Under the pieces are notes generated by a model that did not search any database, was not told the origin of the DNA, and saw nothing but the letters and a program-made list of their open reading frames with translations. A DNA stretch of 64,000 nt from contig QEYB01000850.1 in the NCBI GenBank assembly GCA_017562135.1, positions 62,001 to 126,000 of the forward strand, in the 5' to 3' direction. Each line of letters opens with the position of its first letter. Position 1 is the first letter of the stretch. The DNA comes from Dipylidium caninum. Lineage: Eukaryota; Platyhelminthes; Cestoda; Cyclophyllidea; Dipylidiidae. A program made the position numbers and the translations under genes. Shown here one piece after another: positions 1 through 12,000 of the stretch.

Positions 1-3000
1 TGTAAACTCATGAGTCAAGCCAAAAAATTTACACTGTAAAGAAGTGCCTATCACAGTGAATTTCAGTGTATCCATGTTGACACCGTTTGAATAGAATGAA
101 GGGGGAAAGACAAGGTAACTCACCAATTTCTCAATATGCATCTGTTTGATATTGGCGATTTGCTTCTCGGTCGCAGCTTTGCGTTCCGCGATATTTCGTT
201 TCTCCACTTTATCCTTCAACTGAATATGTGGCAACACTGGGCATGAAGTAGCAATAGGAAGTATGGGGAAAGGTGCTAGGGAGATGAATAGAGACCTCCT
301 TATCTAATTGGCGGCGAAGATCGCCCAGCTCCTTGTGGGTAGAGCTAAGATTTTCACGCAGTTTGGTCATCTCTTCGGAGAGGTTCCTGACACGCTGCTC
401 CGAGAGCATACCCAACCGGTTGACCTGCATTTTACTCACATTCCTCTGGTCCTCAATCGCATTCATCTGCAGCATGTAGACAAGAGGGGAAGGTAAACCT
501 ATCACACCTTTGCCTAGTTCTACCAATTAAGAGATTCCGTCACCCCTACAAAACCACTGAATCATGCATCTTTCCGTCCCATAAATTTACTACGTGTTAA
601 ATTAGGCGAAGGGCAATTGCCTAAAATTCTGGCTCAGAGGAAAAAACAGCATTCAGTGTAGTCTGGTGGAGAACTATTTACCCATTCTTCATCACAAGTT
701 GTGAATGTCTTTTAGTCATCAGCACCTTTTAGAAACATAAACGCCTTAAATCGGGTATATATTAGGAAGACATTTACATCATCCCTTGGTCAACGATTTA
801 CACTTTACTTACTGGGAAAACATATGTCAGTACTCAGGACTATGTTCAAAATCCAACAATTCACCTCAATGAGGGGATAATGGGAGTCTACTGTGACTAG
901 ACGTCTAGAAGGCGATGGATTTTAACGGGCCAATCAGAACGAGGAATCAAAGCGGACCAATCAGATTGGACCAATGGCAATCGTTGCATTATTGCGAAGG
1001 AGAGAAATAATCACTTTTTCCCTTTAAGACTTGAAAAAAGATTTTTGCAAACCAATCTTTCCCTGAACATGATTAGGACAGTGCTTGAATATGGCAAGGT
1101 AATTAGTGTAAAATGAAATGAGTCAAACAAGTGCCACTATTCCCTCCGTAGTGGGTTACTTTCAGCGTTCTCCATTTCCCCCTCATTAATTTAACTCATG
1201 AGGTATAGAGCAATGAAGTTGAGTAAATTAAGCCAGAATGCACTGAAATACATCCACCCACAATCGACTGCGAGGCCTAAAAAACGCGGTGAATTAAAAA
1301 AGTAACAAGACATTTCCGCCTTCAGGAATGCCCGAAATTCACGAATAGAATTTGATTATCCTCTTTACGCAGACGGTGTGATTTTTTCCTGACAAAAAGT
1401 ATAGCGGCTAATGGGGATCGCAAGGTTCGTCCCGGTGCCGAACCCATCCAAGTCACGGTGACATTAGTGATTAGACGCCATGGTATGTTTCTGCCACTTT
1501 CTCCTTATTTTCGTTTATAGGCAAAGGTTTAGAGAACAGTACCTGTTTCTCAAAGACACAACGTAGTGTGTTCTCCTTCCATGTGCTCATCGCTTTCAAT
1601 CTCGAGACCATCTGTTGCAGACGGATGTTCTTCTCGTAAATATTGTTGATTTCACGAGACAATCGGAGATTCTTTTCTGCCAATTCGTCCTCTTCCCATT
1701 TTAGTTTAATAATTAAAGAAACAACATTAAGGTAAATGAAATGAGAAAAAAAAATATTTTGCGGAATCTATGATAAGCCGAGCTATTATTATCACCGTCA
1801 TCGTTTTTATTATCGTCGGCATCGTCATCATAATCGTTGTAAACAACTTCATCAATTAAGCAAGGATTTTAGGCTAGGGAAAGTAAAAACCAAAAATTTT
1901 CCCCTTTTTCTCCAAGATTATTAACAAAACACGGGCACATGTCACTTTGTCTCAAAGGTCTTAAAAGGGAAAATAAAAGCAAACGTTTTAGGTGAGAAGA
2001 CGACGACACTTCGCAATATTTCGGTGCCTACTTAACAACAACGTCATGATTTTTGAGTTCCAACGGAAAAAAAGCATATTTTCCTCATAGAAGGTCGAGT
2101 TTATGCCTATTATGCCTCCGGTCATGAGATAAAAATTTAAAAAGAGATCTGTGTTATCGCGATTCTGACTACAATCTACGCAAGATGAGATTCGAGTAAA
2201 GGGGAGGTTGATAGAAGGCAAATTTTTATAGAGTAAATGAAAAATGAGACATCAGAGTAAGAACTAGTGGCCAGAAACTGCTGATCAAAGTATATTTCGA
2301 GAAACCACACTCTTCGGTGGAATATCAAAAGCGCCTCGAGCGCTCCTCCAACTCGAGTAGTCGAATTTCTTCAATCGCCATTCAATTCGTCGCAACAAAT
2401 AAAATATAAACTTGCGATCTGAATTAGCATTATGTCTAAACAAACAACAGTTTGTATGTGGTTATTTAGGTAATTTTTAAATCAACAGATAATATCTGCC
2501 GAGGAAAAAGACGTGGGAAATTCGTCTTTCCCTTCTTTCCCATTTTTAGCATCAATTAAACCACTTAAGCCGTAGGATAAAACTATTTTTGTACCATTTA
2601 GAGAAGACTACGTAGAATGGAAAGGCTAAGTGTTTCAGACGAAGAAAGCTCACTACTTTTGCGATGAAAACACTGAGGGTATCGACAAGAATCACATTCA
2701 CTGATCATGAATTGAAGGAGCGTTTGATGGCGTATTTTGCTCCTGAGAGAAATTTGAGGCAACGTCATCTTTTAACACTTACGATGATTTCGCCAAGATG
2801 GGATATATCCCCCATCCATTAAGTGGAAATCTTCTTACTCAAAAAGTATATTAACCCGTGACTCGTGTTTCCACTGAAGTGGATGATAGGCGAAGATGTG
2901 AAATGCCCTACCGGCCGAGCTCTTTGCCCCACTCTTCTCCTTGATACGCTCCATCTCCGCGGCCGCCTCGTCACGCACCTCGGAGATGCGTTTCAACGTG

Positions 3001-6000
3001 ACCGCGTGGAGGTGGTTGCGATACTCGTCGATGCGTGCTTTCTGCTCAAAACTCAGGGCAAAGAGTTTGCGCATCGCGGTGCTGAACTCACGACGAACTT
3101 GGTCACGGACCTTCGCCTCAGCCCGCGACGCCTGTTCCGCATTCTCGGCCAATTTGGCTCGTAATGCCGTCACCTCTGACAAGGAAATGGGGAAATATTT
3201 AACGGGTAGGCAGAAATGGTAGGCTAAGGCGATGCTGGTGGGCAAGTTGAATGTTGTAAACGCCAGGGAATGGAACAATTGAGGGGCGAAGTCGAAAGAC
3301 AAGACAATGAGGAGTTAACACGCAATTACCATGTCCATGTAGCAGAAGATGACGATGTCAATGTTGAAAACTAACCGAGAAGTAAGTTGTGCGCCTGTTC
3401 GGACATTTGAAATTGGACGTTGACTTCAGTCTCCAATTCCTTCTGCTTCAATTGCTCTTTCAGGCTCAACACTTCCCTTTCTCGGGCATACAACAGGCTG
3501 TGTTGATTCTTCAACAAATTCTCATAATACATGGCGTAGCTGAAAAGACAAACAAACAGTTATGTTTACACTTATGAGATGAAAACGTTCATGGGTCAAC
3601 AGGACGCCTTCACATTCTGGCACGGAGGTTGTCATGATTAGAAGACAAGTGACAAGTCTGCATGGTTCAATAATTCCTCCAATTTCTAACAAAAACACAC
3701 TGTCTTCTTGTGTCGTTTCCTCTTTTTCCAACCTGGGCTTGAAAAAACGAGAAGCCGCATGAGGTGGTAAGTTTGTGCCCAAGCAACTTTTTATCCTTAC
3801 CTGTCTGTACAGAAAAGGCTAAATTTTTAGTGGACTTGGGTTGTTTTCACCGATAAAATTGGGGCTTTTAGGCCATTATGCTTATTAGATGTAATGCGGT
3901 TGGATCGGATAGTTGGAGAGGAGAGGTCGAACAAAATAAACACTGTCTTATTGTGTCGTTTCCTTCTTCCTTTAACCTCGACTTGAAGAAAGCGATAAAC
4001 TGCCTTAGGTGAGAAGTTTGTGCCTAAGTAACGACATTTTTTAGGGGACTTAGAATGTTTTAAACGGTGAAATTGAGACTTTTGACCCATTATGCTTACT
4101 ATATGCAATGTGGTTGAGTTCTGAGGTGAAACAAAGCAAAAATTCCCCCAACTTGTCTGACCGACAATCGTGACAACGAGGAGTCATTGGTAGAGTAGTT
4201 AATTTTGTTACAAAGGTCTCTTTGGACAGGATTGTCCGAATTTTTATGATTTTATAAGGCGAAAAGAGGATTACGCTGACCAGAGGGGGTTTTGGTCCGC
4301 CTCTCCCGCATAAAGCGAAACTGGTCCTGTTGGACGGACGATCAGACAGGAAAGGTCGGGATACTACTTAATTTCGGACGGAATATCACTTTTAAGGCTA
4401 AGAAAGCTTTGACAATGGGAAGGGGATCGGTCAGACTATGATGTGTCGCCAACGACTGCGGATTATCCCCGAATTCCGGCCAGATCCACGGCTTGGATGA
4501 CCGGCAGTGGAGGGCACCGTCGATGAGGCGACAGCCTCAGTCCAAACTGTTGACTTTAGAAGACGAAGTTTCACAGGACACCCAACTAGATGGGCATTTC
4601 GACATAAATCGCCACGTCAACCGTCGAAAAGGTGCACCTTCAGCCCCGCCAACCCTCCAATTCATAACTTCAGGAGTGTCAATTCACACGACTTTATCAA
4701 GTCCCCAACACTTCTATCCCCTTTTGAAAGATCGTCTGTGACACTGCGTGCAGACAATGTCAAAAACAAGAACAAGCAGCTTCATAAGAAATCCAGATTT
4801 CCTTCCTAAAAATTACCCACACATGATTAAGTGAGGAGATTTTTTACTACGTACTTTTCGTAGGCCTCACGTTGCATTCGCATCACTCCGATGGCGACAT
4901 TTTGTATTACTTTATTAAGATGGTCGGCATCAAAAGTGATGGTCTTCTTCAGCATATCCTCTCGCGCTCCGTCCATGAGATTCTCCAAAAACTCATCCAC
5001 CAGTGCCGGTCTTTGTATTGTCAATGATTCCTTCATTGCCTGTTAAAAAAAACCAAAGGAAAGGGGAATTTGACGTGGCTGCTCCTCCTCAACTTAAAAA
5101 TTTTCCCCCTTCACAAGGGACATTTCAAATGGGAAGCCTTTTTGGCAATTGTGGTAAATCGAAAAGTAGTCAAAATTTTTTGGTACCGTCATTTACAGAG
5201 TTTGTGTGGAGACATGGTTTAAAAAAAAGATATGTAAGACTTGTTGATACAGTCAAGTTTTTCTATAAGTTCCATTTTTTTCGGTTAAGGAGTTTTTGTT
5301 CTGGCAGGAAAGAAAGATTTCAAGGTCAACAATAGGAGAAGAATAATGACATTTGCGTCCAATATTTAATATTTTTCATTTGATGAAGGAGTGAGGGTAA
5401 ACGAAGTAGTAAAACAAAGGAATATCACCACTTGTAACGATTTTCTAGGATTAAAGAATTTTAAAAGGTGACTTAAAAAAGTGTGAAAGAGGAACTAGAA
5501 AGCTCAAAGGTGTTGAATCAGAGAGACGACTTCAAAAAGTGAATGTTGGACCCATATCCTCGTAGAAGCATCAGGTAAATAACACTAAAACTCTGTGCAA
5601 AATCGATCCCGTTTTGTGCCGAATTGTAACAGAAGATGAGAAGTCGGTGCTATAAAATAATCTTGTACCAAAAGATTAGCGACTTTCTTCCAGAAAAGCA
5701 CCTATTCTGATGCCTAAACTATCCCCTTCATGTGTGGTTGGGGCTTTTTTAAGGAATAATACATGACGACTTGGTTGAACTAGGGCCGACCGCTCCAGTT
5801 GCCATGGAGTATGAACAACTCGAGAAAATCTACGAAGAATTTAAGAAAGACGACATGTTTCGGTCAATTAAAAGGAAAAAAAGGAGAATCCTCCAACACG
5901 GCAACGCAAGGTGTCATGCTGAGAAAGAAGGACAGGAAGGAATTAGGGAGCTTGGAGGAGAACCTTTTCCTCCCTCCTCTTTATTCACCTCATCTCGGGC

Positions 6001-9000
6001 CGTCGGATTCCCACCTTTCCAAATCGCTCCAGCGTAAAAACCTCAAAAATTTTGAAGAAAGGAAAAACACATTTGGAAAAGTTTTCCTTTCAACGCGTAA
6101 TTAAAAAACTTTTTTTCAGAAAAGGAAACGAACAATTGTCTATACAATAGTAAAATATGTTAATATGTAAAATATGTTAATTATGTTAGTTACTGAATGT
6201 AGGAAACATTTAAATAAAAAAAGAATTTTGATTACTTTTGGGTTTACTAAAGATCAAGTGGACTGGAAAATTATGCATCAGAACTTCCCATCATTTGACT
6301 CCTGGAATTATTTCAGAGATAAAAGGGAACTTACCGGCTTTTTCCATAGATCGAGAGGAAGATTCCCCTCTTCTCGGTTCCTCTCCTTTATCACCAGGTC
6401 AATTTGCCTCACCAAGATCTTCCTAATGTCCCCAATCATGTAATTTTCGAAGGCTTCAATCAGCTTTACCAACTGAAGGAGGAGAAGAGGAGGAGGAGGA
6501 GGAGGAAGAGAAAGAGAACGTCTGAGAGTGGAGGGTAGTGCATGACCTCTGCCCCGCCCGTCCCCCGAAAAATACCTGTCGTTGGAGGAGCACCATCTCT
6601 GGAATGCCTTTGGGCGAGATTTGGACATCAGTCTCTTGAAAGGGTCCGAGGGCGAAGATTTCCGGTTGTTTGTATTGAATGGAGAGACTTCGAAGGAGGG
6701 GGAAGAGACGCTCTCGGCGATAGACTTGTCTGAGAGGATAAAAAGGAAAATTGTTGGTGTCATTTCTTCAGCCTCCACTCATCACGTCAATTTCAGTAAA
6801 TTTGAGTGACTGTAAAATAGAAGACAAGTTGAAGGAGGAGGATGGGGAGAATGAGGAGCCGAGGAGGATCCGAGGATGAGAAACCGAAGAGGAGAAGGAG
6901 CTGAGGAGGATGAGGAGCCGAGGAGAAGGAGGAGGAAGAGGGTGAGGACGAGGAGGAGGAGCCGAGGAGGAGGATGAGGAGGATGAGGGTGGTAGGAAAA
7001 ATTTGTGGACATTCACGACAATCGACGGTGGAGTAGTTTAGCATGGTATCGTGAAGACAACAAGAGCTTTCAGGAAGAACTTCACACTGAACCTTAAACT
7101 ATTAATTTCTATTGTAAACCTTGAGTGGAAACGTCGAATATGCCAATACGACAGAGACGAGGCTGCCACCTGGCATTCTTCCTCCCTCAACCCTGTCCAC
7201 TTCGCCCCGTGTCGTTCCGGATTCGTGGGTAGCCTAAAACCCCTCAAGACTGCCGACACGACTATGAGATCGGGTGGAGAGTTGACGGAATGCTGACTCA
7301 GTCATTCACTATTGCTCGAAGAAGGCAATCGAGACGGGTGTCGAATTGGCATCAAACCATTTCGCCTTAAAAAGGGATTTCTCCCCTCTTCTCCCGAGGG
7401 GACAACAACTCTCGCTGTCGGCCAAGCCCTAACCCACCGCCTTCGTTTATTCGCGCATGATACTCACCCCCTCCGCCTTGATTGACGGGCTTGTCAACGT
7501 CTTCCGACTCGTTTCTATCAACCAGTTCACCTCAGCATCCTTGTTACATTAAATGTAACCTCCTTTACGTACGAGGCAGTCAATCGACAGAAAATCTGTT
7601 TAGCAGGCAAAAAGGGGACATCCGCGGGGGGGAGAGAGAAACGATTGACTTTGAGAAGGAGTGTAAATTAATAAGTGCAATATGAAATACTAAATGGAAA
7701 GTCATTATTTGCTCGACTGGATGTGTGTTTCCTTTTGTTAACTCTCTGGATAGACTCTGACATCCACCCCACCTTTTCTACACCCCCAATGGACATTTAT
7801 TTGCCCCATTCATGTCTTCTCACCACACCTCGCCTCTTCCTCCTCCCCTTTTTCATCCTCAAAGATTCAACTTTTGTCAAGAAACGAAAGGGTTAAAGAG
7901 GGAAGTTAAAAGTTTCTAGGACGAATGCACAGACTGCAAATGAACGTATTAAGGATAAGGTGAGGCGGTGAGGAGAAAGGGAAGTGAAGGTACTCACATA
8001 AATTGCTTGAAAGCAGGTGGAGTGTCTATACTCTCCAGGCCCAGACGACGCTTTCCCCACTCCCGTTTCATTAATTCAACTCGTTTTCGTAAAATAATGT
8101 ACTTCTTAATTAGTGCATAAGCCGCCATCGGTGTCTCCACAATACTCAACTTCTTCTCCTCGTTAACTGTACAGAACGGGACAAATTTTATGGTGAAATA
8201 ATGAAAAAAAAAGCAATAATAGTCAGAAGTAAAATGTGAATGAGATGTACAAGGTGTCCTAGTAGACACCTCATTATACTACCAGGTTGGAAACTATGAA
8301 ACGAGCGATTCATGCTCAGCCTCCGTTCAATTGTGGCTTCCTCCGCAGTTTCATCTCTAAATATTTTTAATTTTAATTGCATTTTTGTAGGTTTTAAACC
8401 CATTTCCCTTTGAATATGACAAATAGAGAAGGTGTCTTACCCTCAGGACTGAGCGCAGGCAGAGCAAAATACAGTAGTTTGAGTTCACATTTAGGGGCAA
8501 TTTAAGGATATTTACTTAAAAACAATGGATTTGAATGACCTCGGGGCTGGACTTTTAGTGTGTGCGATCAAAGTTCGCTTCAGCTTCTCACCAGATAGGC
8601 ACCGCATTTTGCACAGCAGCTCTGCGTTTAGGCGAGTGAGAGTCCTCAACCCGCAAATCTACAGGGTGGAAACCATTAAATTGGCATTTACGTTCAGTCC
8701 TTGTTCAGTCGCCACTAGGTGAGGTAGTAGGCATTTTTATTAGTAGATCTTAAAGACTTTTTAATGTTTCCATGCCTGTGTTTCAGTCTTATTCTATTTT
8801 GTTCTGCGAAACTCACTGGGAACCAAAGAGGATTTACATTTACTTTTTTTGTACGAGTTCGAGTTCAATCATAGTGCAGCTGAACAAGCTTGAAGAAATA
8901 TGAGTGGGGCAGCCGCAGATGGAAGGACTAATAATAAAAAAAAGCCCGATTTTGATGCAAAAATGTCGTTCTGACAATTTGAGCATCGTCGAGGTGTCCG

Positions 9001-12000
9001 TGTTGACGACGAGGAAAGTCGAAGGACGACTGTGGAGTCCGGTTTACACACAGGACTATTTGTGAACTTGTGACTATACCTACGTTAAGACATCTGCGTA
9101 TGTAATAAATAAAGAAGGAAAGTTGGATTCCTTTGCCCGTAATACTAACAACTGACGCAACTCCAGCCTTGCAAACAACCGCTTCAACTGCAAGTGCATC
9201 CTCCTGGCTTCTTTCGCATTTCTTAACTCCAAATCATCATTTATGATGATAAGTAAATTTTATATGACCGTCGGAAAAGACCAAGCAAATGAGTAGATGA
9301 AAAGACAGCGCCATGACACGCTGTTAAGCCGAAGTTTCATAAAAAAAATTAGGTTTACGATGTGGTGGAATGTCCAAAGAGTGACTTCTTAATCATTTTT
9401 TAAAAACGGCGGCGATGTCATGAGGAGCTTATTAGTGTATGATAAAAAAGTACGAAAACCAGTTAATCAATTAAGAAATTTTCTACAAAATGGCATTTCT
9501 CTACATCCTTCATATTTATCCGAAACATCTTCAATCGGTTATTGCCTTTAACCTAATTGGGAATTATTTTCAAGAGAAAAAAAACACAATAACCAGAATG
9601 CTATTATATAACTCATTGAACCGTTTATTGATCCTACGAACAAAGGTTTTCCAAAAAGATATATTTGACTTGCCCAATCGCTGGTAGAAAGTTGTAGACG
9701 GCAGTGGAAACTATTTCCAATAGTGCAAAAAATGTGCGCCTTTTGGTATCTACCTCTATTCAACGCTCGTTTCATAGTTTCCAACTTGACAACTTATTAA
9801 TTGTGTCATCTCAGGGGTTCATACTGGTCGTCTGAGCTCGTGTAAAATGTATAGTTTCCGCGGCGGATTGTCCCGTTTCCTCCACCTTCGCCTCGGTCTC
9901 CTCAACTCCACCGCCACCAGTAGCAGTTCCGGTGCCTCCGCCCCCTCCCCCGGCCCCGGCCCCGGCGCCGCTACCGCCTGCAGGTGCAACCGTAGCGTTG
10001 GCAGTAGATGCCGGTGGCATCACTTCTTTTCTCTTATTGCGGAACCGACGTCCAAGTAGGTAATGTAGATTCTCATACTCTTCAATTGGTAGAGGTTGAC
10101 CGGCTGCAGCCTCCAAGACGTCGCCTACCTCGAGCACGTCTTCTAGAGCCAGCACTATAGACAACAACTCACCGTGGACTGTAGGTCTGTGGAATTAAAA
10201 GAAAGACAAATCGTCAAGTAGTGGTTATGGGTAGAATTGATGTACCGTGACGGTGAAAAACACAACAAAACACTCTCAAAGATTCAAATCCCCTAAGAGT
10301 TGTATTCTGCTTCACTGATAATTACTCCCTGGATGGCGAGGAGGTCGCGCTTACTTGTCCACATGTCGAAGACCTGCCAGACATAGACGAATGTTGTATT
10401 CAATACGCGTCCATCGAGGATATTGAATGGTAAAGGGTCCGGAGGAGTTAAGGAAGGACAACCATGGAAAAAGTTCACGTGCTCGTTCATCTTGAGGCTC
10501 CAAAGGCTCTGGCACCACCATCTCGAGGGCTTCCAGACTCGGTTGACACCGATTACTCATTTCAGCGAGAGGAAATCGACTACCGTCCACCAGTTCCTAA
10601 CCACACAAACGGACAACAAATGGATAAATAGGAATTTTGACAGGTAGGCGGATGAGACATGTTGGTCGAAAGCTTTTGCATCACCTTCCTCACTCTCAAC
10701 CTCATCGACTGAAGTAAAACCGTTTAATTTATCGTTTTCCAAATAACTGATTGTGTTACATTTTGATTCTCTTGCTACCCATCAGTGGACGGGTTCAAAG
10801 CCTCACTAATTCCGTAAAGTCTGGACAATATCGGAACTAAGTTTATAACCATAGAAGATTATTTGTGGTAGAATTAACGCAGGCACCGAAAAGGGGTTTA
10901 GTTGAATGCCAGTCTACGGCTTGAATGACGTCTCCTGATCCAATAGAAGTAAATTATTTGACCAAAGGCTATGTTGACACTTTTCAAACCATTGGACAAC
11001 TAAATTGACAAGATTATGTCCTGTTTCCTTAAATCCCATGACACTTTGTAGTCGACAATTGGCCTTCCAAGAGGATTTGCGCGTTTTATATCAAATTGAA
11101 AAGTATGAAACAATCCTGCCTTGTCTAATCTGTGTGTAATTGCTACTGAGAAATACACTGTAAAGTGTGGGGAATATTTTAATTTTCGATGTAAAATTTA
11201 TTCTCCATACTGATTTCGTTACCTCTTCCCGTATTAGTGTACAGCTTTTTTATTTTTCGCCGTAACCAGATGGAATCGAAGGTCGATTTACGCTACTTTT
11301 CCTGTACTAATTCAAATTGAATCTTAGTGCATCCGCTCAAGTTTTGAGAAGCATTAATCGGGCGCTCCAACATAGATCGACCGACTTTTACCTGTTTCGC
11401 AATTGTGAAATATTTTTGAAAGATAAAATCGAATAATTAAAGTGATAATATATAAGACCTTGAAATGTTTAGCAACTCTAAAAATAGCGATTCGCCTCAC
11501 GAAGGCATATATGACTTGCGCAAACTTTGCCAGGGAATTGCAGATGCCAATGGAAATTATTTCGAGTAAACATAATAAATAATGCGAAAAGCGCGCTTTT
11601 TGTTTTTATTTATAGCCAGTACCTGCTTCACAACTCCCGATCTGATATGCAAGCTATTTCCCTTCGCCACCATCACCTTAGTTGCATGTGATTCTGGTAA
11701 AAAATGCTTTTATTTTCTTCCATGATAAAGAAGATAAAAGGGCGTGGATTAAACAGAATTCCATCATACCCGATAGGCGTCTTCATTGCCACTGGCTAGG
11801 AAGGTTTCGCTGAGTACACTGGAAAGACAGACGTCTAGAAGGAGGAACATGTACTCCCGACGGGCTTTTAATAGCTCTACCACTTGATCAGGGTCTTGGG
11901 GATCGGGCAACAGGTTAATCTGGGTCTGGATTTCTCGCAACTCCTGGGCTGGAAGGAATAAAACCGCACTCCTCCCAGAATATGAATTAAAGAGCTTTTT

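Noticed and set aside
1283..1296. ACGCGGTGAAT, reminiscent of miR-124
   Set aside because: Only about 11 nt match, no hairpin, first bases differ.
1405..1480. GGTTCG...CGAACC palindromic stretch that resembles a tRNA or 5S fragment
   Set aside because: No cloverleaf, no A box at the right distance and no 5S internal control region.
6768..7044. Three overlapping minus ORFs rich in Ser, Leu, Pro
   Set aside because: Open only because the purine tract has no stop codons in these frames; low-complexity artefact.
8720..8731. TGAGGTAGTAGG, identical to the first 12 nt of the let-7 microRNA
   Set aside because: No complementary arm within about 100 nt on either side, the remaining let-7 bases do not match, and it lies inside a mariner element.
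10293..10490. Alternative minus frame reading FNILDGRVLNTTFVYVWQVF
   Set aside because: Its end at the shared GTAAGC donor gives phase 1, but exon 30 needs phase 2, which the overlapping frame chosen for exon 29 provides.
10685..10708. Possible 24-nt exon between exons 28 and 29
   Set aside because: Phase-neutral and optional; exons 28 and 29 already join in frame, so nothing supports it.
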